A DNA stretch of 34,371 nt from contig DIRE01000054.1 of assembly GCA_002426575.1 (NCBI GenBank), forward strand, positions 1 to 34,371. Reading direction: 5' to 3'. The translations under genes were made by a program, and so were the position numbers. The notes under the pieces were generated by a model. That model was not told the origin of the DNA, did not search any database, and saw only the letters and a list, made by a program, of their open reading frames with translations. Positions 22,564 through 30,578 of this stretch are shown here, one piece after another. Numbering within the stretch: position 1 is the first letter of the stretch; every line of letters starts with the position of its first letter. Source of the DNA: Clostridiaceae bacterium UBA5444 (GTDB lineage Bacteria > Bacillota > Clostridia > Clostridiales > Oxobacteraceae).

Positions 22564-23799
22564 TTATGTTGGCGGGTTGCACTTGCTGCAAGGTTCATAA
22601 CTTCCTTTTGCTTTCTTTAAACTCATAGGTATTTTACTTTTCTTAAGAAATTGGCAGCCTTCTCTATGATATTTTTTCCCGGTACTTGTTACATATACCG
22701 TCTCATCTTTTTTATCACTAGCAGATACAGGTGTCTTAGCTTGAGGCTTAGGTAAAGGTTTAGCAATGGGTTTTGCTACTGCACCGGTATTTTTAGAATC
22801 AGCCTTAGGTGGAGCATTTTGCTTTACAGGACTGGCTTTCTTATCAAAACTAATCCTTTCTCCATCACTTGTGGCAATAATGGTTCCTGAATCATCAGTA
22901 CGATATATTTCCACACTCGAAGCTGCAAGATTGTTTAAAGTTGCTTGTGTTGGGTGACCATATTTATTGCCCTTGCCGCAGCTTATTACTGCATATTTAG
23001 GATTTACTGCCTTTAAAAATTGTTTGCTAGTTGATGTGTTGCTTCCATGATGTCCTATCTTAAGTATATCCGATTTAAGGTCAAAACCAGCAGAAATTAT
23101 TTCATTTTCTGACGCAGATTCAGCATCTCCAGCAAATAAAAATGAAGTTTTGCCAAAGCTTACCTTTGCAACTACAGAATAATTGTTTAGATTGTCATAG
23201 TTGCTGCTATTTGGTGCTAATATATTAAAGCTGGCTTCTCCTAATTTATAATCATGTCCAGGAATAGGACTTGTAATTTCAAGCCCTTTAGCTTTAATAG
23301 CTAATAATAGTTCTTCAAAGGTTTTACTGTTATGAGATACTTTAGGCATTATAATTTTATCTATTTCTAAAGCATTTACTACATCCTTAGCCCCACCTAT
23401 ATGATCTGCATGGGGATGGGTTAATATTAAATAATCTAACTTTTTTATGCCTTGATCTTTTATATATCTAACTATATTATCCCCATCTTCTGCATTTCCT
23501 GCATCTATTAGCATTGCTGCATTACCTACATGAATAAGTTCACAATCACCCTGTCCTACATCTATGTAGTGTATCTTTATACTTCCTAAATCTTTAGCTT
23601 TATCCTTATTTTCTTCTGTTTCCTTTGTATTCTCTGTTTTCTCTTGCTTAATCTCTGCATCCTTATCCTTACTTTCCTGTGGAGATACAGTTTCAACATT
23701 ATTTATTTCTGGCCTCTTTATAGCTTTACTACTTTGTTCGCACCCCATGAATACAAATATCATAGCAAATGACAATAGTAAAGATGCTACTTTTTTCAT
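22564..23799 (-). CDS. Secreted ComEC-like metallo-beta-lactamase lipoprotein with C-terminal zinc-site tail
   Basis: A 411-residue predicted lipoprotein: a signal peptide with lipobox ending at Cys20 (FVFMGC), a Lys/Glu-rich linker (about 30-70), a metallo-beta-lactamase domain (about 72-310) with IHYIDVGQGDCELI and the metal motif HPHADH (128-133) plus GHHGSNTS later, then a Pro/Lys-rich linker. The tail (377-407) has His378, Cys382, Cys404 and Cys407, the spacing of the small Ada-like metal-binding domain often attached to extracellular nucleases. The MBL domain is of the type found at the C-terminus of ComEC, which suggests cleavage of DNA or another phosphodiester outside the cell. No ComEA or channel part is encoded nearby. 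GAGGTG lies 7 bases before the ATG, overlapping a possible 14-codon upstream ORF. Confidence 0.85.
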   Translation of the reverse strand: MKKVASLLLSFAMIFVFMGCEQSSKAIKRPEINNVETVSPQESKDKDAEIKQEKTENTKETEENKDKAKDLGSIKIHYIDVGQGDCELIHVGNAAMLIDAGNAEDGDNIVRYIKDQGIKKLDYLILTHPHADHIGGAKDVVNALEIDKIIMPKVSHNSKTFEELLLAIKAKGLEITSPIPGHDYKLGEASFNILAPNSSNYDNLNNYSVVAKVSFGKTSFLFAGDAESASENEIISAGFDLKSDILKIGHHGSNTSTSKQFLKAVNPKYAVISCGKGNKYGHPTQATLNNLAASSVEIYRTDDSGTIIATSDGERISFDKKASPVKQNAPPKADSKNTGAVAKPIAKPLPKPQAKTPVSASDKKDETVYVTSTGKKYHREGCQFLKKSKIPMSLKKAKGSYEPCSKCNPPT

Positions 23800-23844
23800 C
23801 TATAACACCTCATTCTTTATCTTGTTTACTACAATATTCTGCAT
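23800..23844 (-). CDS. Possible 14-codon upstream ORF coupled to the MBL lipoprotein gene
   Basis: ATG at 23844-23842, reading MQNIVVNKIKNEVL, with its TAG directly abutting the ATG of the lipoprotein gene. GGAGGG precedes it at about 12 bases, a little far. The stop-start junction would allow translational coupling. It could equally be a chance frame in the leader. Confidence 0.3.
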   Translation of the reverse strand: MQNIVVNKIKNEVL

Positions 23845-23919
23845 TTATGATATTTTCCCTCCTTTTATGACAATTTAATTGAATTTTCATTTGTAATCTA
23901 CATTTATCAGGGAAGCCGA

Positions 23920-23973
23920 TAAATAGCAAAAAGCCATTAGGTAAATATTTACCTAATGGCTTTTTGCTATTTA
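23920..23973. terminator. Perfect 54-bp palindrome after uppP
   Basis: Arms of 27 bp with no loop base left over. The centre is GGTAAATATTTACC, the outer parts AGCAAAAAGCC / GGCTTTTTGCT. It lies 23 bases after the uppP stop. The GGC-TTTTT half-sites on each arm make it terminator-like in both directions, although its perfect symmetry and length are unusual. Confidence 0.7.
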
Positions 23974-23995
23974 CAAATATTATTTTTTGTCTATT

Positions 23996-24880
23996 CTAAT
24001 AGAATACTCCCATAAAACCTGCAATTAAAACTATAACTGCAAATATCATCCTGTATACTGCAAATATCTTCATTGGCTTTTTCTTCAAATATGAAATGAA
24101 CCTATCAATTACCATAAGTGCTACTATAAATGAAACTACAAAACCAACAATTAGTGAAATAATTTCAATAGATGTAAAGCTAGCTAGCCCTCCAACTTTT
24201 ATAAGCTTTAAGAGGCTCATTCCTATCATAACAGGTATCGCCAAAAAGAATGAGAACTCAGCAGCTGCAACAGTAGAAAGTCCTGATATCCATCCTCCTA
24301 TTATTGTTGAGGCTGAACGAGACATTCCAGGAATTATTGCCAAACACTGGAATAGTCCTATCGTTATTGACTGCTTTGTATTTACGTTTATCTCATTTCC
24401 TTTTGCATTATTGCTGCTTCTGCTATTCCTACTGCTTTTACTTCCTTTATTTCTAAACTTCTTCTCTGCATAAATCATCCATATACCACCTAGAAACAGT
24501 GTCATAGCAACAATTACTGGCTTAAAAAGATATTCATCTGCTAAGTCATTAAATAATATTCCAAATACGCCTCCAGGAATACAGGCTATAACTATCATTA
24601 ACCAAAACTTGAATCCTGATTTTTCATATCCAACTTTTTTAGGAAAAAAGTTTACAAGGGTATCTTTTATTTTTGACCAATAAAGTATGATTACGGCTAG
24701 TATTGCTCCAAGCTGTATAACATATGTATACGTCTGAACGTAATTTGGACTTGTGCCTTTAAATCCCATTATGTTTTCAAAAATAATCAAGTGACCTGTT
24801 GAAGATACAGGTAGAAACTCTGTTATTCCTTCAACGATTCCTAGTATTACAGACTTTATTACTAAAGATATTCCATCCAT
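23996..24880 (-). CDS. uppP: Undecaprenyl-diphosphatase UppP (BacA)
   Basis: A 294-residue polytopic enzyme that dephosphorylates undecaprenyl pyrophosphate to recycle the lipid carrier used for peptidoglycan and other envelope polymers; it also gives bacitracin resistance. Both conserved motifs are present: EGITEFLPVSSTGHL (17-31) and PGMSRSASTIIGG (184-196) with Arg188. About eight hydrophobic helices are visible. A Ser/Asn/Arg-rich hydrophilic insertion (about 144-166, with SKSSRNSRSSNN) lengthens one cytoplasmic or periplasmic loop compared with typical members. AAGGAG is 7 bases before the ATG. The gene has its own promoter, overlapped by a near-perfect inverted repeat. Its product would supply carrier lipid to the polyprenyl-linked glycosylation genes of this window. 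Confidence 0.95.
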   Translation of the reverse strand: MDGISLVIKSVILGIVEGITEFLPVSSTGHLIIFENIMGFKGTSPNYVQTYTYVIQLGAILAVIILYWSKIKDTLVNFFPKKVGYEKSGFKFWLMIVIACIPGGVFGILFNDLADEYLFKPVIVAMTLFLGGIWMIYAEKKFRNKGSKSSRNSRSSNNAKGNEINVNTKQSITIGLFQCLAIIPGMSRSASTIIGGWISGLSTVAAAEFSFFLAIPVMIGMSLLKLIKVGGLASFTSIEIISLIVGFVVSFIVALMVIDRFISYLKKKPMKIFAVYRMIFAVIVLIAGFMGVFY

Positions 24881-24908
24881 ATTTATCTCCTTATATACGC
24901 AAAAAATT

Positions 24909-24943
24909 ATTTCTTTTAAATTATATCATAATTTAAAAGAAAT
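24909..24943 (-). promoter_or_regulatory. uppP promoter within a 16-bp inverted repeat
   Basis: ATTTCTTTTAAATTAT (24909-24924) and ATAATTTAAAAGAAAT (24928-24943) are perfect arms separated by ATC. The minus-strand extended -10 TG-A-TATAAT (24925-24920 for the hexamer) sits across its centre. No good -35. The position suggests an operator for a dimeric regulator. Confidence 0.5.
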
Positions 24944-24958
24944 TAAACCACCAAACAT

Positions 24959-25023
24959 TGGCATAACTTAACCAAAAGTGGCTGGCACTTTCGATTTGAG
25001 TTATGCCAAAGTCTGCCATTCTA
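24959..25023. repeat. Palindromic repeat, copy A
   Basis: An imperfect palindrome of about 49 bp, GGCATAACTTAA ... AAAGTG GCTGG CACTTT ... TTGAGTTATGCC, plus a tail AAAGTCTGCCATTCTA that ends in the DUF308 stop codon (25021-25023). Nearly identical to copy B. Confidence 0.85.
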
Positions 25024-25557
25024 CTTTAGAATTTTTGTTGCATGGATTAGACCCCAAAGGTTTACTATGCCATCTACGACGAGGGATATTCCCATGTATA
25101 TTGTGAGCGCAATTCCGCCTTTAAATGGGTTGAATAGTAAGATGGTGCCTAATATGGCGGTTATTATTGCAAATACGAGGCTTGTACTCCATTTAGTATA
25201 TTGTCCTCTTTTTAAATCCATGGCTAATTGTATCCTTATAATACTATCAATAACTATGGCTAATCCTAATATGAAAGGCAGTATAGAGATAACAACTTTA
25301 GGAGCAGCAAGTATAAAGATTCCTAGTATTATATATAATATTCCCTGGGCAAGATCAAATCTAAAAGCCGTGTCATAGGTATTCCCGTTAAAATACCTTA
25401 TCATTTTTACTGCTCCGAATCCTAATGTCAATATACCAAATATGTTGCATATAATACGTGCTGAAATCTCTGGCCATATTATAAGCACAATGCCTAATGT
25501 GATATAAAGTATTGAAAAAGTCATAAATGTGTTTTTGAATTTTTTTAAAGTTTTCAT
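25021..25557 (-). CDS. HdeD/DUF308 family membrane protein
   Basis: A 178-residue protein with six transmembrane helices in three pairs (about 12-30, 35-52, 68-85, 88-110, 125-142, 148-170), the layout of the HdeD/DUF308 family. Typical family wording is visible: GIVLIIWPEISARII and LGIFILAAPKVVISILPFILG. HdeD is known for acid resistance in Escherichia coli, but the biochemical function is not established and the role here is unknown. GGGGGG lies 5-6 bases before the ATG. The gene is bracketed by two nearly identical palindromic repeats in the same orientation. Confidence 0.85.
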   Translation of the reverse strand: MKTLKKFKNTFMTFSILYITLGIVLIIWPEISARIICNIFGILTLGFGAVKMIRYFNGNTYDTAFRFDLAQGILYIILGIFILAAPKVVISILPFILGLAIVIDSIIRIQLAMDLKRGQYTKWSTSLVFAIITAILGTILLFNPFKGGIALTIYMGISLVVDGIVNLWGLIHATKILK

Positions 25558-25628
25558 ATTTTCCCCCCTATTTTTTATTACATAATGATAGTATTAGTTT
25601 GAAATTAATCTACAGGCTTTACCAATCC

Positions 25629-25691
25629 TTGGCATAACTTAACGGAAAGTGGCTGGCACTTTCGGTTTGAGTTATGCCAAGGTTTGCCATT
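25629..25691. repeat. Palindromic repeat, copy B
   Basis: The same element as copy A with a handful of differences: GGCATAACTTAA ... GAAAGTG GCTGG CACTTTC ... TTGAGTTATGCC and the tail AAGGTTTGCCATTTA. It lies between the DUF308 start and the 3' end of the FtsX-like gene. Confidence 0.85.
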
Positions 25692-25703
25692 TATAGATTG
25701 AGA

Positions 25704-28700
25704 TCAATCTACGGATTTTAAAGACTCTACCATATCTATCTTCTTTAATTTATAATACATTATAAAATTAACAAAAACAGAAAACAATATTGTCAAAATG
25801 GCTGAATATATATAGCTAACAACCCTTATTTTTCTTCCAAACATTATAAATTCTGTTTCAGCTGTAAGTATTATAAACCTGTGAAGAAATACCCCCAAAA
25901 CAAGTCCGAATGCTGTGCCTATTATGGTTAATATTATATTTTCTCTATATACATACTTTGAAACTTCCTCATCATAAAATCCTAAAACTTTTATGGTTGC
26001 AATCTCTCTTATCCTTTCGCTTATATTTATATTAGTTAGATTATATAATACTACAAAAGCTAATGCACCTGCACAAAATATAAGAACCAGTATTACATAG
26101 TTTAAGCTTCCTATGGTATCCTTAAAGTTCTTGCTTATTCCTGTAATAAACCTTACGGAACCAACATCATCATATTGCAATAACTGTTTAGATATATAAT
26201 CCTCATCAGTATTTGTTGTCTTTGCTAATATCTTTTGAAAGCTTACCTTGTCTTTAAATACTTTTTCATATACATTAGGTGACATATACATATAGTGAAA
26301 AGAATAGTTTTCAGTAATTCCTGTAATTTTAACCTTTTCCTTTTTGTCTTCATCTACTTTTATATATATTTCGTCTCCAACATCCGCTTTTAAAAGCTTT
26401 GCCATTTTCTCTGTTAAAACTATTCCATCCTCTTGTATATTTATCTCTTGCTTTGTGGTTCTATTTTTTAATGTTATAAAGTCTTTAATGCGCTCTGGTT
26501 TTTCAGGTACTATTAGGTTTACAGTCTTTTCTATATTTCCTTTATCAATATCTACTACCTGGTCTTTAATTAAAATATAGTCATTAATATTTGTGTCGCC
26601 TTTTATATGATCCAAAACTTTAGTTGATTGTCCTTTATTTATACCATTCTTTAATTCTATTGCTATCTGGTATGTATATATTTCGCCAAATTGTTTATCA
26701 GTTATAGACGTAATAGAATCCTTAAGGCCAAAACCAGCAACAAGTAGGGCTGTACATCCGCTTATTCCTACTATTGTCATTATAAAGCGTTTCTTATATC
26801 TAAATAAATTCCTTGCAGTAACCTTTTGCGAAAACTTTAATTTATTCCATATGAATTTTATTCTTTCAAGTAAAATCCTTTTACCAGCTTTAGGTGCCTT
26901 AGGTCTTAAAAGGTTGGCTGGAGTTTCCTTAAGCTCATTATAACAAGCTATCCAAGCAGCCATGGTGGTTGCCAAAACTGCTGAAACAGTTGAGATTATA
27001 GCATAATAACTGTTAAACTCTGCTATAACAGGAGGCATAATATACATTATCCTGTAAGCATTGAATATTACTGTTGGGAAAACCTTAAATCCTATTAATA
27101 GGCCTACTATGCTGCCGCATATGCTAGCTATGGCTGAATACAATAAATATTTTGAAGCTATTGCAATATTCCTATAGCCCATTGACTTTAAACTACCTAT
27201 ATAAGATCTCTGTTCATCAACCATTCTTGTCATAGTGGTTAGACATACAAGTACCGCTATAATAAAGAAAAATACAGGAAATACTTGGGCTATGGCATCA
27301 ATCCTATCAGCAGCCATTCCATAATCCACAAAATCATAGGTTTTATTTCTTTTTATTATATACCACTTGGGTTTTTCAATTTCACTTATATCTTTTTCCC
27401 CTTTAGCTATCTTCTCTCTAGCTTTGTTTAACTCATCATTAGATTCTTCTTTAGACTTTTTATATTCACTATATCCTTTTTCATATTCTTCTTTAGATGA
27501 GTTAAGCTTTTTATGGGCTAAGCTAAACTCGCCCTTGGCCGTTTCCTTTGAACTTTTTAGCCTCTTTTCTTCACTTTGAAGCCTTGACTTTCCTTCATCA
27601 ATGCTTTTTTTGGTCTCCTTTAATTTCTGCTCACCATATATTAATTCTTGTCTACCTTTTTCTATTTCAGCTTTAGATGATAGTATTTTACCTCTTCCAT
27701 CTTCAATTTGCTTTTCGTAAATATCTATTGTTGCTAATGTCTTGGCCTTCTCCTCTGGATTCGTTATATAATCTAGGCTCAGCTTAAGCTTGTTTAACTC
27801 ATCCTCACTTTTGTTTAATTCATCTTCAGCAAGTTTTATTTTATCCTCAGATTCTTTCAATTGGATATTTACTCTACTTTTGTTGTCATTAAAATAATTA
27901 AGATTTTTATAGTATTCCTTTTCTCCTTGCTCTATTTTGTTGTATTCGCTAGATAGTCTATCTTCAGCAGTTTTTATTGTTTTATTAAAATCCTTTTCCT
28001 TTTGGGCTAATTCATTTTCTCCTTTTGATATTTTTATCTTTGCATCTGATAGTTTATCTTCAGCCTTTTTAAGCTCTGTTTGCTGCTTTTTTTCTCCCTC
28101 TTCTAAGTCCTTTTTAGCCTTGTTTAGTTTGCCATTGGCCTCATCTATTATCTCGTTATACCTATCTTCTTTCCTTATATCTGCAACGCCCTCTAGGTTT
28201 TTCACTATGGGCTCTAGTATTTTGTCATATTCATCATCATAGGTTTGAGCATTTTTAACTCCCTTTATGGTTATATATACATCAGTAAAATAAGGTATGG
28301 TAAAATCATCTTTAGGAATCATAATATAACTGTCTATTTCCCCATTACCAATTGTTGTAGTTCCTCTTTCAAAGGATATATATAAAGGACTCTCGACTAA
28401 TCCTACTACAGTGTATTCATCTCTTTTTAAGCTATCTCCTATTTTTTCACTCGTGCCGCTAGATAACCTAACTTTAGAGCCTATTGATAGGGATTCTGTG
28501 GTCATGCTCCCTCTTTCAGCCAAACATTCTCCCTCTTTTTCAGGGAGTCTTCCCTTAACTAGATTTATCTTGTTTACATAATCGTCATAGTTATCCATAT
28601 CATTAGGAATTGACAGCAGTTTTACCACCCTAGTTTTTTCTCCATCATCAGCTAAAGCATCCATTGAATAACTAGGGTCTAACTTTTCAATTTCTGATAC

Positions 28701-28934
28701 CTTTTTTATTTCATCTATGTCCTTTTCACTAAACCCCATGGTAGATACAAGACGAATATCAAAAAGGTCGTAATCGTCAAAATATTTGTCTGCAGTTATT
28801 TTCATATCTGGGGCTGTAGCCTTTATACCTGCAAAAAGACCTACTCCTAAGGCTACTATAGTAAAAATAGCTAAAAACCTTCCTAATGTATTGCCTATTT
28901 CCCTAAACGTATCCTTTAAAAGAGTACTTTTCAT
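25704..28934 (-). CDS. FtsX/MacB-type ABC transporter permease with very long coiled coil
   Basis: A 1076-residue permease of the FtsX-domain (type VII) class. A first transmembrane helix at about 15-38 is followed by an extracytoplasmic domain (about 40-255), an antiparallel coiled coil of some 260 residues (about 258-520, Lys/Glu-rich, with pairs such as ELNKSEDELNKL), and a cluster of three helices (about 545-680) with the FtsX motif EQRSYIGSLKSMGYR. Then come a second external domain (about 725-930) and three more helices with SERIREIATIKVLGF. The length and the large extracytoplasmic hairpin suggest a mechanotransmitter reaching into or through the cell wall, but the substrate is unknown. 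The ATG overlaps the stop of its ATPase gene in TAATG; a GTG two codons earlier is possible. Confidence 0.88.
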   Translation of the reverse strand: MKSTLLKDTFREIGNTLGRFLAIFTIVALGVGLFAGIKATAPDMKITADKYFDDYDLFDIRLVSTMGFSEKDIDEIKKVSEIEKLDPSYSMDALADDGEKTRVVKLLSIPNDMDNYDDYVNKINLVKGRLPEKEGECLAERGSMTTESLSIGSKVRLSSGTSEKIGDSLKRDEYTVVGLVESPLYISFERGTTTIGNGEIDSYIMIPKDDFTIPYFTDVYITIKGVKNAQTYDDEYDKILEPIVKNLEGVADIRKEDRYNEIIDEANGKLNKAKKDLEEGEKKQQTELKKAEDKLSDAKIKISKGENELAQKEKDFNKTIKTAEDRLSSEYNKIEQGEKEYYKNLNYFNDNKSRVNIQLKESEDKIKLAEDELNKSEDELNKLKLSLDYITNPEEKAKTLATIDIYEKQIEDGRGKILSSKAEIEKGRQELIYGEQKLKETKKSIDEGKSRLQSEEKRLKSSKETAKGEFSLAHKKLNSSKEEYEKGYSEYKKSKEESNDELNKAREKIAKGEKDISEIEKPKWYIIKRNKTYDFVDYGMAADRIDAIAQVFPVFFFIIAVLVCLTTMTRMVDEQRSYIGSLKSMGYRNIAIASKYLLYSAIASICGSIVGLLIGFKVFPTVIFNAYRIMYIMPPVIAEFNSYYAIISTVSAVLATTMAAWIACYNELKETPANLLRPKAPKAGKRILLERIKFIWNKLKFSQKVTARNLFRYKKRFIMTIVGISGCTALLVAGFGLKDSITSITDKQFGEIYTYQIAIELKNGINKGQSTKVLDHIKGDTNINDYILIKDQVVDIDKGNIEKTVNLIVPEKPERIKDFITLKNRTTKQEINIQEDGIVLTEKMAKLLKADVGDEIYIKVDEDKKEKVKITGITENYSFHYMYMSPNVYEKVFKDKVSFQKILAKTTNTDEDYISKQLLQYDDVGSVRFITGISKNFKDTIGSLNYVILVLIFCAGALAFVVLYNLTNINISERIREIATIKVLGFYDEEVSKYVYRENIILTIIGTAFGLVLGVFLHRFIILTAETEFIMFGRKIRVVSYIYSAILTILFSVFVNFIMYYKLKKIDMVESLKSVD

Positions 28935-29641
28935 TACCACTCTATCCTTTCTACTGGAATAGGATTTTTATTTATTTCCTCGCTCTCTACTCTCCCATTT
29001 TTTATCTTTATAACCTTGTCAGCCATGGGCGCAATAGCTGAATTGTGAGTAACCACTATTACCGTCATATTGTTGTCCCTGCTTGTGTCCTGCAGTAATT
29101 TCAGAATGGATTTCCCAGTATTATAGTCTAATGCCCCTGTAGGCTCATCACATAATAAAAGCTTTGGGTTTTTCGCAAGAGCTCTTGCTATTGCAACCCT
29201 CTGCTGCTCCCCTCCTGAAAGCTGACTTGGAAAATTATCTTTTCTATCTTTAAGCCCTACCTGCTCTAGCACAAAAGAGGGCTCATATGGGTCTTTACAT
29301 ATCTCGGTTGCTAATTCTATGTTTTCTAATGCAGTAAGATTTTGAACCAAATTATAGAATTGGAAAACAAATCCTATATCGTATCTCCTATAAGTGGTTA
29401 ATTCCCTTGATGAATACTTATTTATTTCATTATTGTCAACTATAAGTTCACCGCTAGTTGGGGAATCCATTCCACCTAAAATGTTCAGTACAGTACTTTT
29501 GCCAGCACCGCTTGGTCCTACTATAACTACAAACTCTCCCTTTTCTATAGAGAAAGATATATTATCTAATGCATTTATTTCAACCTCACCCATGCTATAA
29601 ACTTTTTTAACATTTCTAACTCCAATAAAGCATTTGTCCAT
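28934..29641 (-). CDS. ABC transporter ATPase, MacB/LolD type
   Basis: A 235-residue cytoplasmic ATPase that drives the FtsX-type permease encoded by the overlapping downstream gene. Walker A GPSGAGKST (42-50), signature LSGGEQQR (141-148), Walker B LLLCDEPTGALD (161-172), and the switch His in VVTHN. These are the usual LolD/MacB/FtsE-type motifs, including EPTGALD. An ATG three codons earlier (29650) is possible, but AAAGGG fits the ATG at 29641 better. A minus-strand extended -10, TG-G-TAAAAT (29681-29673), may be its promoter. Confidence 0.92.
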   Translation of the reverse strand: MDKCFIGVRNVKKVYSMGEVEINALDNISFSIEKGEFVVIVGPSGAGKSTVLNILGGMDSPTSGELIVDNNEINKYSSRELTTYRRYDIGFVFQFYNLVQNLTALENIELATEICKDPYEPSFVLEQVGLKDRKDNFPSQLSGGEQQRVAIARALAKNPKLLLCDEPTGALDYNTGKSILKLLQDTSRDNNMTVIVVTHNSAIAPMADKVIKIKNGRVESEEINKNPIPVERIEW

Positions 29642-29739
29642 TAAAATCATCCCTTTTAACTCTGTTGTATCAATTTTACCACATAATTAGAAAATAATTA
29701 CTACATTACTATTTTACCATAAACTATTTTATATAAATA

Positions 29740-29780
29740 AAATCCTCCTTAGTTAATTATTATAAAACTAAGGAGGATTT
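29740..29780. terminator. Intrinsic terminator of the GntR-ABC operon
   Basis: A perfect 15-bp stem AAATCCTCCTTAGTT (29740-29754) / AACTAAGGAGGATTT (29766-29780) with an 11-nt loop; on the minus strand it continues into TTTATTTAT. It lies 64 bases after the permease stop. Confidence 0.85.
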
Positions 29781-29843
29781 ATTCAATAATATAAAATATG
29801 TTATTCTTGCTTAAATATAATGAACACTATAAAGGTAAATATA

Positions 29844-30578
29844 TTAATTCTTGATACATTTAATATTAGTTCTTTTAATAACAAGGTAGCCAAGTATATA
29901 GGATGTAAAAATTGTTATAAGCAAATATATTAAACTAATAGGTGTAATCCTCGTGGTGAGCGTTTTCCTCAAATTATCCCACATATTCACCCATATGGAG
30001 TTGTTATAGAGCTTTACCAAAATAGTTATGGCTAAATATCCAATCAAAAACTTAATCCATCCCACTTTATACAAAAGTGACCCAACAAAATTAACTAGTG
30101 ATATTAATGTTAAAAACAAAATAAACATAGAAAATATAATATATAAAATATTATCCTCTGCAGTATTAAATATACCAAACTCCACCATTGGCTGTCTTCC
30201 AATTGCACTTACAATAAACCTATCAATATACATTAATAATCCAAATACAACGGCTATGGCTAGACACATTATAATGTTGCTTATAATAACGGCTTTACAA
30301 AAATCCCCTCTTGTAGCACTAAATCCAATTGCAATTGGGAAGTTTTCATAGTACACCATTATTCCATAGGTTACAAGAAAAATACCTATAACTAATGTGT
30401 TGGCTCCTGCTACAGAAAGTAAATCATCATTCACTAATCCCATACTACTTGTTTTACTAGAATAGTAGTTGACGGCGTATCCTAGTAAATCTAAAGTTAT
30501 CATTATAATCCAAATACTAGTTAAGGACTTTTTAACCCATTGATTTTGAAACTTGATCATTCTTTTGCTTGAATCCAT
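29844..30578 (-). CDS. ABC-2 type permease-like membrane protein
   Basis: A 244-residue protein with six hydrophobic helices (about 18-38, 58-78, 92-115, 145-168, 175-192, 215-235). It has no catalytic motif and I do not recognise a specific subfamily. Its place, overlapping the ATPase gene by TAATG in a GntR-ATPase-permease operon, makes it the membrane partner of that ATPase, as in YtrABCD-type and BcrA/BcrB-type exporters of Firmicutes. GGTGGGG serves as ribosome site within the end of the ATPase gene. It ends in a short basic tail. The substrate is unknown; cell-wall-active antibiotics or peptides are common for such systems. Confidence 0.75.
   Translation of the reverse strand: MDSSKRMIKFQNQWVKKSLTSIWIIMITLDLLGYAVNYYSSKTSSMGLVNDDLLSVAGANTLVIGIFLVTYGIMVYYENFPIAIGFSATRGDFCKAVIISNIIMCLAIAVVFGLLMYIDRFIVSAIGRQPMVEFGIFNTAEDNILYIIFSMFILFLTLISLVNFVGSLLYKVGWIKFLIGYLAITILVKLYNNSIWVNMWDNLRKTLTTRITPISLIYLLITIFTSYILGYLVIKRTNIKCIKN

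Noticed and set aside
24096..24473. Plus-strand frame of 125 codons with a Leu-rich end inside uppP
   Set aside because: It is antisense to a well-conserved gene; the hydrophobic run is the mirror of the Ser/Asn-rich loop.
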